Positions 1 to 5,328 of a stretch of 12,271 nucleotides of DNA are shown here, in pieces. A program made the translations under genes and the position numbers. The notes below the pieces were generated by a model that was not told the origin of the DNA, searched no databases, and worked only from the letters and a program-made list of their open reading frames with translations. Location: NCBI GenBank assembly GCA_017541565.1, contig JAFXYU010000304.1, forward strand, positions 1 through 12,271. The letters are read 5' to 3'. This DNA is from a bacterium (lineage in GTDB: Bacteria; Cyanobacteriota; Vampirovibrionia; Gastranaerophilales; Gastranaerophilaceae). Each line of letters starts with the position of its first letter. The first letter of the stretch is position 1.

Positions 1-372
1 AAGCCACTTGAAAGCGATTGCCGCAACTACGATTGATACGATTACGGGAAGGTAAATAAGAATTTTATACAGCGTAATTCCTCTGATTTTTTGGTTAATT
101 AATATTGCCAAAAACAGCGGAAATATTACCAAAAACGGAACTGCGATTACAAGGTACATAAATGTATTAAACATAACCTTATAGAAAATCGGTTCGTGAA
201 ACAGTTTTGTGTAGTTATCAAGTCCGTTGAATGTCGGGTTATAAATACTGGATGAATAGTCAAAAAAACTCAAGCCGAAAGTTTGAAAAAACGGTATAAA
301 AAAGAATACGATTAAAACCGCTGCTGCCGGAAGCAAAAACAAATAAGGCGTGTATTTTTTGTAATAATTCAT
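1..372 (-). CDS. Sugar-type ABC transporter permease (MalF/UgpA-like), 5' part only
   Basis: This is the first 124 residues of an inner-membrane permease of the binding-protein-dependent transport family, which forms half of the translocation pore for a sugar or sugar-phosphate importer; the gene runs off the window edge. Hydrophobic segments lie at about residues 10-32, 70-93 and 105-122. The stretch from 'LDNYTKLF' (51-58) through 'NTFMYLV' (69-75), 'LINQKIRG' (91-98) and 'YLPVIVSIVVA' (107-117) to a terminal 'FKWL' follows the usual order of MalF/UgpA-type subunits. The ATG at 372 is the only possible start: an in-frame stop lies seven codons upstream and the next Met is residue 67. There is no Shine-Dalgarno sequence, and a good promoter ends 6 nt before the ATG, so a leaderless mRNA is likely. 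The substrate cannot be told. A gap of 88 nt separates it from the HD-domain gene upstream on the same strand. Confidence 0.88.
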   Translation of the reverse strand, partial: MNYYKKYTPYLFLLPAAAVLIVFFFIPFFQTFGLSFFDYSSSIYNPTFNGLDNYTKLFHEPIFYKVMFNTFMYLVIAVPFLVIFPLFLAILINQKIRGITLYKILIYLPVIVSIVVAAIAFKWL

Positions 373-378
373 ACAATG

Positions 379-407
379 ATTATCTCATTTGTGCGCTACT
401 CGGTCAA
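379..407 (-). promoter_or_regulatory. Sigma-70-type promoter of the ABC permease gene
   Basis: On the minus strand TTGACC (402-407) and GATAAT (379-384) are separated by exactly 17 bp. The -10 ends 6 nt before the ATG at 372, so the predicted first transcribed base is at or next to the A of the start codon. Confidence 0.6.
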
Positions 408-460
408 GAGAACTTTTTAAACATCTTTTGTAAATTGCTTATGTTTATTATTTTGGTGTG

Positions 461-1267
461 TTACATATAGCACTTCGGCTCTTGCCCTTCAACGGATGCA
501 TAAAGTTCCACAAGATGTTTTGCGGGACTTGCATTAATCTTTGTAATCAAAACCTCTTCTATCTGGAAAAATCCAACTTCTGCAGACATTTCTATATCAA
601 TCCTTATCGGTTTATTTTCACCGTTATGAATGCTTATTCTTTCAATCGCATGAGCAGAATATTTATGAATATCACCAACTTTTGGAGTTGTGTTCAAAGC
701 GAGCGGAATACGCGCTCTGCCCTTTGTCATATCGCATCCGTCAGCAATAAGAATAATTCCCGCCTCAATAGAATGAATTTTTCTTGATGACATGTGTCCG
801 ATAATTGCCTCAATTGCAACCGATTTAATAATTGTTCTTCTGTGAAGATTCTCAGGGAAAATATGCATAACAGCACGCTCTATAATAGGTTTAGCCAAAG
901 TTACGGACATTTCTTCGTGTCCCTGACGGCCAATCATCATACCCAAATCGTGCATAAGCCCCGCAAGAATAACCGCACACATACTGTCTTCAAATGAACC
1001 TATTTCCTCCGCCTCTAAAGATGTTTGAATTTTAGACTTGTGCAAAATGCTCAACATCTTAATTGCGTTCGCCGTAACCTGTCTCATGTGAACAGGTCCG
1101 TGGTCGTTGTATCCCAGACGTTTTATAGAAACGTTGTTGGCATAATCCTGCATTTCCTGCAATTCAGCATCATTAAACAGGTAGTTTACCAACTCCAGAC
1201 ACTTGGGGAAATCCTGCAATCGCTTCAAAATTTTTGATTCAACGGAAACTTCTTTGATTGATTTCAT
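461..1267 (-). CDS. HD-domain metal-dependent phosphohydrolase
   Basis: A 268-residue soluble protein of the HD superfamily, metal-dependent hydrolases that cleave phosphate esters of nucleotides or related compounds. The metal ligands can be read off: H56 and H60 in 'NDHGPVH', the H106-D107 doublet in 'LMHDLGM', H117, H158 in 'IIGHMSS' and D176/D179 in 'IADGCDM'. After the HD core comes a conserved-looking segment 'TKGRARIPLALNT' (181-193) and a C-terminal alpha/beta region of about 50 residues ('IRIDIEMSAEVGFFQIEEVL'). No sensory, GGDEF or nucleotide-synthetase domain is fused to it. The substrate cannot be assigned from sequence. The gene is divergent from def. It has no Shine-Dalgarno sequence and a promoter ending 6 nt before the ATG, so it is probably leaderless. 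Family assignment is firm; the reaction is not known. Confidence 0.85.
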   Translation of the reverse strand: MKSIKEVSVESKILKRLQDFPKCLELVNYLFNDAELQEMQDYANNVSIKRLGYNDHGPVHMRQVTANAIKMLSILHKSKIQTSLEAEEIGSFEDSMCAVILAGLMHDLGMMIGRQGHEEMSVTLAKPIIERAVMHIFPENLHRRTIIKSVAIEAIIGHMSSRKIHSIEAGIILIADGCDMTKGRARIPLALNTTPKVGDIHKYSAHAIERISIHNGENKPIRIDIEMSAEVGFFQIEEVLITKINASPAKHLVELYASVEGQEPKCYM

Positions 1268-1273
1268 ACTAAC

Positions 1274-1302
1274 ATTTTAGCATATAACGCAATTTCTCTC
1301 AA
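1274..1302 (-). promoter_or_regulatory. Promoter of the HD-domain gene, leaderless arrangement
   Basis: Minus strand: TTGAGA (1297-1302), 17 bp spacer, TAAAAT (1274-1279), with a TG one base before the -10 (extended -10). The -10 ends 6 nt before the ATG at 1267, placing the expected transcription start on the start codon. Confidence 0.6.
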
Positions 1303-1315
1303 GGATTGCAAGAAA

Positions 1316-1370
1316 TTACCAATATATGAGATTTGGGGTAAGTCTGGTTTTCGTGGTAATATATTGGTAA
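1316..1370. repeat. Perfect 12-bp inverted repeat between divergent HD gene and def
   Basis: TTACCAATATAT at 1316-1327 is repeated as its exact reverse complement at 1359-1370. Arm centres are 43 bp apart, close to four helical turns. The right arm overlaps the -10 and start-site region proposed for def; the left arm lies upstream of the HD gene's -35. Neither proposed transcript contains both arms, so a DNA-level operator is more likely than an RNA hairpin. Confidence 0.5.
1333..1362 (+). promoter_or_regulatory. Candidate promoter of def
   Basis: TTGGGG (1333-1338), 18 bp, TAATAT (1357-1362). The -35 is a moderate match. The predicted start near 1369 leaves a short leader containing an AGAGG ribosome-binding site (1375-1379), 5 nt before the ATG at 1385. 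Confidence 0.4.
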
Positions 1371-1384
1371 GAATAGAGGTGTTT

Positions 1385-1975
1385 ATGTCAATAAGAAAAG
1401 TTTTAAAATATGGTACAGCATCACTCAGAGAACCGTCAAAAGAAGTTCACAAGGTTTCACAAAAGATAAAAGTTCTGGTGGATGACCTTTTAGATACAAT
1501 GTATGCCCAAAACGGAGTAGGACTTGCCGCTCCGCAAGTCGGAGAGAATTACAGGATATTTGTAATAGATGTTTCCACTAATGATGAACCGCTTAACCCT
1601 ATGGTATTCATTAACCCGAAAATCATCAAAAAATCCGGTGCATGCATCAGCCACGAAGGATGTTTAAGTTTTCCGGAAGCATTTACGGATGTAAGAAGAT
1701 ATGCAAACGTTATGATAAAAGCAATGGACAGAAACGGGCGCTCTTTTGTTCTTGAAGCAAAAGACGGAACGCTTCTTGCCCGTGCAATTCAGCATGAATT
1801 TGACCACCTCAACGGGGTATTATTTATTGACCACCTCATTAACCGTTTTGAAGCCGAAGCAGAACTCGAAAAACACGACCTTCCGCCCATAGAAGTCGAC
1901 AAACTTCTGGATGAACCCGAATTGCAGGAAGAGGTCGATAAACTTCTTGAAGCAAAGGCCGAGAAGAAAGAGTAA
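1385..1975 (+). CDS. def: Peptide deformylase
   Basis: Removes the N-terminal formyl group from newly made proteins at the ribosome exit. All three family motifs are intact in the 196-residue product: 'GVGLAAPQ' (44-51), 'EGCLS' with metal ligand C93 (91-95), and 'QHEFDH' with H137, catalytic E138 and H141 (136-141). The ATG at 1385 follows an AGAGG ribosome-binding site and gives the usual N-terminus; the frame stays open upstream to a TTG at 1364 and a GTG at 1379, but those overlap promoter sequence. The core ends near residue 165; the rest is an acidic, charged tail in which 'VDKLLDE' and 'VDKLLEA' recur about 13 residues apart. fmt, the partner enzyme that adds the formyl group, follows after a separate small transcription unit. 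Confidence 0.97.
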   Translation: MSIRKVLKYGTASLREPSKEVHKVSQKIKVLVDDLLDTMYAQNGVGLAAPQVGENYRIFVIDVSTNDEPLNPMVFINPKIIKKSGACISHEGCLSFPEAFTDVRRYANVMIKAMDRNGRSFVLEAKDGTLLARAIQHEFDHLNGVLFIDHLINRFEAEAELEKHDLPPIEVDKLLDEPELQEEVDKLLEAKAEKKE

Positions 1976-1988
1976 AAACGAAAATATG

Positions 1989-2016
1989 TTGATAAATTTG
2001 TACAATATGGTACAAT
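1989..2016 (+). promoter_or_regulatory. Promoter of the small structured RNA/peptide unit between def and fmt
   Basis: TTGATA (1989-1994), 16 bp, TACAAT (2011-2016), with an extended -10 (TGG directly before TACAAT). It begins 14 nt after the def stop codon; transcription would start near 2023 and yield about 195 nt to the terminator ending around 2220. Confidence 0.55.
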
Positions 2017-2064
2017 AAATTACACATTGAAAAAAGAATACAGGCTGAATATTTTTGATTATTA

Positions 2065-2121
2065 TTTTTCGCTGAATTGTTGAAAGGAGATGATAAAATG
2101 ATAGTCAAAATCAGCGAAAAA
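2065..2121 (+). repeat. Perfect 11-bp inverted repeat enclosing a ribosome-binding site and start codon
   Basis: TTTTTCGCTGA (2065-2075) is exactly complementary to TCAGCGAAAAA (2111-2121). The intervening 35 nt contain AAAGGAG (2083-2089) and the ATG at 2098; the second arm is codons 5-8 of the small frame. Ribosome loading and stem formation would be in competition. Confidence 0.6.
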
Positions 2122-2169
2122 GAACTAGTACTAATAATAGTACTAGTCCTTATAGCACAAACCCTTTAA
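2098..2169 (+). CDS. 23-residue hydrophobic peptide (putative leader or membrane peptide)
   Basis: A strong ribosome-binding site AAAGGAG lies 8 nt before the ATG. The product starts with a charged segment ('KISEKE', residues 4-9) followed by a hydrophobic run 'LVLIIVLVLIA' (10-20) and ends 'QTL'. Fourteen of 23 residues are Leu, Ile or Val. The run is itself a near mirror image (LVLIIVLVL) because its codons lie on a perfect 10-bp palindrome and are almost all NTA (CTA, GTA, ATA). The stop is 6 nt before the terminator stem, the layout of an attenuator leader peptide; alternatively the peptide is a small single-span membrane protein of the type I toxin kind. No homologue is recognised. Translation is likely given the ribosome-binding site, but the function is open. 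Confidence 0.5.
   Translation: MIVKISEKELVLIIVLVLIAQTL
2124..2147. repeat. Perfect 10-bp palindrome with 4-nt loop inside the small frame
   Basis: ACTAGTACTA (2124-2133), loop ATAA, TAGTACTAGT (2138-2147). No T-run follows directly, so it is not a terminator. It lies 2 nt after the preceding stem, so the two could stack coaxially in RNA. Confidence 0.6.
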
Positions 2170-2175
2170 TTAGGG

Positions 2176-2220
2176 TGCGGGCATGGGCATTTGCGCTGCC
2201 CTTGCCTGTATTCTTATTTT
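2176..2220 (+). terminator. Rho-independent terminator of the small RNA unit, directly upstream of fmt
   Basis: GGCATGGGCA (2180-2189) pairs with TGCCCTTGCC (2197-2206) with one T-T mismatch and a 7-nt loop; four more pairs including G-T wobbles extend it to 2176/2210. A T-rich stretch (2211-2220) follows. It is the most GC-rich hairpin outside the tRNA. The -35 hexamer proposed for fmt lies in its 3' arm. Confidence 0.6.
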
Positions 2221-2230
2221 AACGTATTAT
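2202..2230 (+). promoter_or_regulatory. Promoter of fmt, overlapping the preceding terminator
   Basis: TTGCCT (2202-2207), 17 bp, TATTAT (2225-2230). Transcription would begin near 2237, after the ATG at 2233, which argues that fmt translation starts at the TTG at 2266. Confidence 0.45.
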
Positions 2231-2265
2231 ACATGAAATTTCAAGATTATAACGAGGAACAAAAT

Positions 2266-3189
2266 TTGGAAAAGATAAGTATAGTATTTTTCGGGACACC
2301 CGATATCGGACTAAAATCATTAGAGCATTTTTATAACTCGGACAAATTTGATGTCCTCGCCGTTGTAACTCAACCGGATAAACCATCAGGCAGAGGTCAA
2401 AAACTTACTCCGAGTCCGATTAAAAAGTTTGCCGAAGAAAACGGAATAAAAGTTTTTCAGCCAAAATCCATAAGAAAAGAACCCGATATAATTGAAGCAT
2501 TAGAAAATTTAAAGCCTGACTTTTTTGTAACTTTCGCATTTGGGCAAATTCTATCTCAGGAGGTTCTGGATATTCCGAAATATGAGACAATTAATCTTCA
2601 CGTTTCGCTTCTGCCAAAATATCGCGGTGCAAATCCTATTCAACGTGCTATTATCAACGGTGATACGGAAACAGGAATTTGTACAATGATAACAGAACTG
2701 GGATTGGATTGCGGTGATATTTGTATGAAAGACCCTATCTGTATTACACCCGATATGAACTGCGTTGAACTTTTTGAAATCTGCGCATCACAATCGCCTG
2801 AACTTTTAGAGCAAACTCTTATCGGAATCAAGGAAGGAACAATTACTCCCCAAAAACAGTGTGAAGAGGGTGTATGTTTTGCAGACAAACTCCAAAAAGA
2901 AGAATGTGAAATTCACTGGGAAAAATCAGCACACGAAATTCATAACCTTGTAAGAGGCGTTTACAAATGCCCAGGAGCATTTTTTAAATATAACGATAAA
3001 ATTATAAAAGTACTTGAAACAAAACCCATTGATGAAAACCTTGATGGCGAAATCGGAAGTTTCATAAGATTTTCAAAAGAAGGAATTGATGTAAAAACAG
3101 GAAACGGAATTTTGCGTCTCATAAAAGTCAAACCCGAGGGTAAAGGCGAAATGTTTGCAAGAGATTGGGCAAACGGACTTCATAAATAA
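2266..3189 (+). CDS. fmt: Methionyl-tRNA formyltransferase
   Basis: Transfers a formyl group from 10-formyl-tetrahydrofolate to Met-tRNA(fMet), making the bacterial initiator. From the TTG start the product has 307 residues, a normal length. The N-terminal catalytic domain shows 'FFGTPD' (8-13), 'TQPDKPSGRG' (35-44) and 'INLHVSLLPKYRG' with N110 and H112 (109-121); D148 in 'LGLDCGD' completes the Asn-His-Asp catalytic set. The C-terminal part is the tRNA-binding domain. I chose TTG 2266 because GAGGA (2254-2258) sits 7 nt before it and the N-terminus then has the usual length. The ATG at 2233 would add 11 residues, has no ribosome-binding site, and lies upstream of the predicted transcription start. 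It is the functional partner of def. Confidence 0.95.
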   Translation: MEKISIVFFGTPDIGLKSLEHFYNSDKFDVLAVVTQPDKPSGRGQKLTPSPIKKFAEENGIKVFQPKSIRKEPDIIEALENLKPDFFVTFAFGQILSQEVLDIPKYETINLHVSLLPKYRGANPIQRAIINGDTETGICTMITELGLDCGDICMKDPICITPDMNCVELFEICASQSPELLEQTLIGIKEGTITPQKQCEEGVCFADKLQKEECEIHWEKSAHEIHNLVRGVYKCPGAFFKYNDKIIKVLETKPIDENLDGEIGSFIRFSKEGIDVKTGNGILRLIKVKPEGKGEMFARDWANGLHK

Positions 3190-3194
3190 TACTT

Positions 3195-3223
3195 TTGACA
3201 CAATTAGATGTTTTTCATAATAA
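3195..3223 (+). promoter_or_regulatory. Consensus-like promoter facing into the 51-residue minus-strand gene
   Basis: TTGACA (3195-3200), 17 bp, TAATAA (3218-3223). No plus-strand gene follows until dnaN at 3657, so if active it would make an RNA antisense to the 3302-3457 gene. Could be chance in AT-rich DNA. Confidence 0.3.
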
Positions 3224-3224
3224 A

Positions 3225-3249
3225 AAACTGCAAGAAGTGCTTGCAGTTT
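3225..3249 (-). terminator. Terminator of the 51-residue minus-strand gene
   Basis: AAACTGCAAG (3225-3234), 5-nt loop, CTTGCAGTTT (3240-3249): a perfect 10-bp stem. Read on the minus strand it is followed by a run of T residues, giving a typical rho-independent terminator; on the plus strand no T-run follows, so it serves fmt poorly if at all. Confidence 0.65.
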
Positions 3250-3301
3250 AGTTAGATTCATCGAGAAAATGTATATTTTTGAGTACTTACATTAGAATAC
3301 T

Positions 3302-3457
3302 TTATACAGTGACTTCTTCTTCGAAATAATTGACGACAGAGTCTAATACATTGTCAAAGAAGAAGTCCAATTCTTGTGACAGTGAGGATTCAGTTGAATT
3401 CATCTCTAAATTTCCCGCTTCCTTAAATCTTGATAACATTTCATTTTCGATACGCAT
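3302..3457 (-). CDS. Small acidic protein of 51 residues, function unknown
   Basis: A complete frame with start ATG at 3457, an AAAGGA ribosome-binding site about 10 nt upstream, and a rho-independent terminator about 50 nt after the stop, so it looks like a self-contained gene. The product is strongly acidic, with no Cys and no hydrophobic segment long enough for a membrane span. The C-terminal half, 'LDFFFDNVLDSVVNYFEEEV' (residues 30-49), reads as an amphipathic helix with alternating aromatic and acidic positions. I do not recognise the family. It is divergent from dnaN, 199 bp from the dnaN start, and convergent with fmt. No clear -35/-10 pair is seen; TTTTCT-17-CATAAT on the minus strand is a weak candidate. 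That it is a real gene is likely but rests on signals, not homology. Confidence 0.55.
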   Translation of the reverse strand: MRIENEMLSRFKEAGNLEMNSTESSLSQELDFFFDNVLDSVVNYFEEEVTV

Positions 3458-3603
3458 ATTTTCTAAATCCTTTCCTGCTTATGTCTTTATTTGCTTCCGC
3501 TCACATTATGTATATCGGCAAATTTTTAGAAAACTTTAGACTTTTTAATGCATTTGTTACAAAACGTTACATTAAAATTTTGCGGAATGCAGTTATCAAA
3601 AAC

Positions 3604-3632
3604 TTGTAAATTCTTACTTTTTGTAATAAAAT
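3604..3632 (+). promoter_or_regulatory. Promoter of dnaN
   Basis: TTGTAA (3604-3609), 17 bp, TAAAAT (3627-3632), start expected near 3639, followed by a GGGGGA ribosome-binding site (3645-3650). Two GTTACA copies exactly 10 bp apart (3556 and 3566) lie upstream and a third (3639) at the predicted start. Confidence 0.5.
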
Positions 3633-3656
3633 ACCAATGTTACAGGGGGATATGAT

Positions 3657-4778
3657 ATGAAATTTGTTGCGAATAAAGATGATTTATTGAACGGTATAAG
3701 AATTGTGGAGAGAGCCACTGTTGTCAAAGGTTTGCAGCCGGTTTTGGCAAATGTTTTGATTGAAACTGCCGGTGAAAATCAGATAAAACTTACCGCTACG
3801 GATTTTGATTTGTCAATAACAACTCTTATTAACGCAACAGTTCAATCGGAAGGTAAATTTACGCTTCCGGCAAAGAAACTCGGTGAGATTCTTTCCAGAC
3901 TCAATGATGAATTAATGACGTTGGAACTTAACGGTTCAACTGCAACAATAACCTGTAAAAAATCTAAGTTCGATATCATCGGTATTTCCGCAAATGAATT
4001 TCCTCAAGTGGACGAAGATATTCCCGCGACTGAATGTATGGAGATTGAAACACAGCCTTTCACAAAAGCAATAAGAGAAGTTGTTTCGGCTGCTGCAGGA
4101 TATGAAACAAACAACCTTCTATCCGGTGTTGTATGTCAAGTTAATAAAAATATTTTGGAAATGGCTGCCACTGACGGAAACAGGCTCGCCAGAGTCAGGG
4201 AAGTTGTTAAAAATTCTTCAAATGACGAAGAAAATCCGTTTGAGATGTTAATTTCTTCAAAAGTTTTTTCCGAACTTTCAAAAATATCATTGCTTGTTGA
4301 TTCCGATACAATAAAAATCAGCAAAGAAGCAAAGAAAATAGTTATAGAACTTGATAAGACAAAGATTATTACAAGACTTATGCAGGGACAATTCCCAAAA
4401 TACAATCAACTCATACCTCAATCTTTCTCCAAGGATGCTGTGATTGATAAAGCAGATTTGATTTCCGCATTGGAAAGAGTTGCGGTCATGGTAAACGAAA
4501 AGAACAGTATTGTTAAGTTTGAGTTTGAAGACAATACACTTAAACTTTCCGGTGATTCTCCGGATGCGGGTAATTCTCAGGATATAATCGATATTAAATA
4601 TACGGGCGAACCGCTTGCAATTGCTTTTAACTACAAGTTTATTCTTGAGTTTCTAAAAATCGTTGAGGCTGAAGGAATTAAGGTTCAACTGAGCACTCCG
4701 CTTTCTGCAACGATATTTACACCTGATTCCGATGAGGATTATTTGTATCTTGTTATGCCGGTACAGTTAAGAAGTTAA
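3657..4778 (+). CDS. dnaN: DNA polymerase III beta subunit (sliding clamp)
   Basis: The ring-shaped clamp that holds the replicative polymerase on DNA and recruits other replication and repair enzymes. The 373-residue length is standard and corresponds to three repeated clamp domains: about 1-120, 125-245 and 250-373. Recognisable clamp sequence includes the N-terminal 'MKFVANKDDLLNGI', 'KLTATDFDLSI', 'FTLPAKKLGEIL', 'ATDGNRLA' in domain 2, and the conserved C-terminus 'YLYLVMPVQLRS', whose 'MPVQL' matches the family's 'MPMRL' end. The start has a strong GGGGGA ribosome-binding site 6 nt away. dnaA and recF are not adjacent here, and I found no cluster of DnaA boxes, so this is not visibly the replication origin. 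leuD follows after 43 nt. Confidence 0.97.
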   Translation: MKFVANKDDLLNGIRIVERATVVKGLQPVLANVLIETAGENQIKLTATDFDLSITTLINATVQSEGKFTLPAKKLGEILSRLNDELMTLELNGSTATITCKKSKFDIIGISANEFPQVDEDIPATECMEIETQPFTKAIREVVSAAAGYETNNLLSGVVCQVNKNILEMAATDGNRLARVREVVKNSSNDEENPFEMLISSKVFSELSKISLLVDSDTIKISKEAKKIVIELDKTKIITRLMQGQFPKYNQLIPQSFSKDAVIDKADLISALERVAVMVNEKNSIVKFEFEDNTLKLSGDSPDAGNSQDIIDIKYTGEPLAIAFNYKFILEFLKIVEAEGIKVQLSTPLSATIFTPDSDEDYLYLVMPVQLRS

Positions 4779-4786
4779 GAGGCGGA

Positions 4787-4792
4787 TATAAT
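4787..4792 (+). promoter_or_regulatory. Perfect -10 hexamer before leuD
   Basis: TATAAT in the 43-nt dnaN-leuD gap, without a convincing -35. It lies in a small AT hairpin (ATATAA/TTATAT, 4786-4801). Suggests leuD and the zinc-ribbon gene may have their own start as well as read-through from dnaN. Confidence 0.3.
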
Positions 4793-4821
4793 TTGTTATA
4801 TTTTGAAAAGAGAGGACTTTA

Positions 4822-5316
4822 ATGCAAGGAAAAGCATTCAAATTCGGAGATAATATTTCAACAGACCATATTGCGCCGGGGAGATTGTTTCACCTCCGTT
4901 CTGATTTGGTTGAATTTTCAAAACATGTTCTTGAAGATGCGGATGAAAATTTTGCAAAAGAAATGAAAAAAGGTGATTTTGTTGTAGCGGGAAACAACTT
5001 CGGGCTCGGCTCATCAAGAGAACATGCTCCGCAGATTATTAAAATTGCGGGAGTGGGTGCTGTTATTGCAAAATCTTTTGCAAGAATTTTTTATCGTAAT
5101 GCCATAAATATAGGTCTTCTTGCAATTGAATGCGATACGGACGGAATTGATGCGGGTGATGAGTTGGATTTGGATATAAAAGAGGGTATTCTTAAAAATC
5201 TTACAAAAGGTACTACGATTATGATAGAGCCGCTTCCTGATGTTATGATACGTTTGCTTGAAGACGGCGGTTTGATAGAACATATTAAAAAGAACGGTGA
5301 TTTGGTTCTTGGATAA
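4822..5316 (+). CDS. leuD: 3-isopropylmalate dehydratase small subunit
   Basis: The swivel subunit that, with the iron-sulfur LeuC, converts 2-isopropylmalate to 3-isopropylmalate in leucine synthesis. The 164-residue length fits the short LeuD type (shared with archaeal homologues and homoaconitase small subunits) rather than the roughly 200-residue enterobacterial type. The signature 'NNFGLGSSREHAP' is at 58-70 and 'DNISTDHIAPGR' at 10-21. The loop 'FHLRS' (23-27) occupies the position that in this family tunes substrate choice; I do not infer specificity from it. leuC is not in the window. The ATG has an AGAGGA ribosome-binding site. Homoaconitase or dimethylmalate dehydratase small subunits are alternatives if no LeuC partner exists in the genome. 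Confidence 0.88.
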   Translation: MQGKAFKFGDNISTDHIAPGRLFHLRSDLVEFSKHVLEDADENFAKEMKKGDFVVAGNNFGLGSSREHAPQIIKIAGVGAVIAKSFARIFYRNAINIGLLAIECDTDGIDAGDELDLDIKEGILKNLTKGTTIMIEPLPDVMIRLLEDGGLIEHIKKNGDLVLG

Positions 5317-5328
5317 GGGGTGCAGATT

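Larger units (their letters stand above)
2023..2220 (+). ncRNA. Predicted small structured RNA carrying a 23-codon reading frame
   Basis: This unit is bounded by a promoter (1989-2016) and a terminator (2176-2220). It contains two adjacent perfect stems: an 11-bp stem pairing 2065-2075 with 2111-2121, whose 35-nt loop holds the ribosome-binding site (2083-2089) and the ATG (2098) of a 23-codon frame; and, two nt later, a 10-bp stem pairing 2124-2133 with 2138-2147 over a 4-nt loop. A small ACCCT/AGGGT hairpin (2161-2165 with 2172-2176) would overlap the base of the terminator stem and so compete with it. I recognise no known RNA family. It may be a leader/attenuator for fmt, the mRNA of a small membrane peptide, or a regulatory RNA; the ends are inferred from promoter and terminator only. 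Confidence 0.5.

Noticed and set aside
458..787. 109-codon plus-strand frame opposite the HD-domain gene
   Set aside because: Shadow of a gene with an intact HD metal site; composition is that of antisense translation.
2191..2265. Longer N-terminus for fmt starting at TTG 2191 or ATG 2233
   Set aside because: 2191 lies inside the terminator hairpin; 2233 lacks a ribosome-binding site and precedes the predicted transcription start.
3458..3656. Possible replication origin next to dnaN
   Set aside because: No DnaA-box cluster (TTATCCACA or close variants) and no dnaA or recF beside it; only AT-richness and GTTACA repeats.
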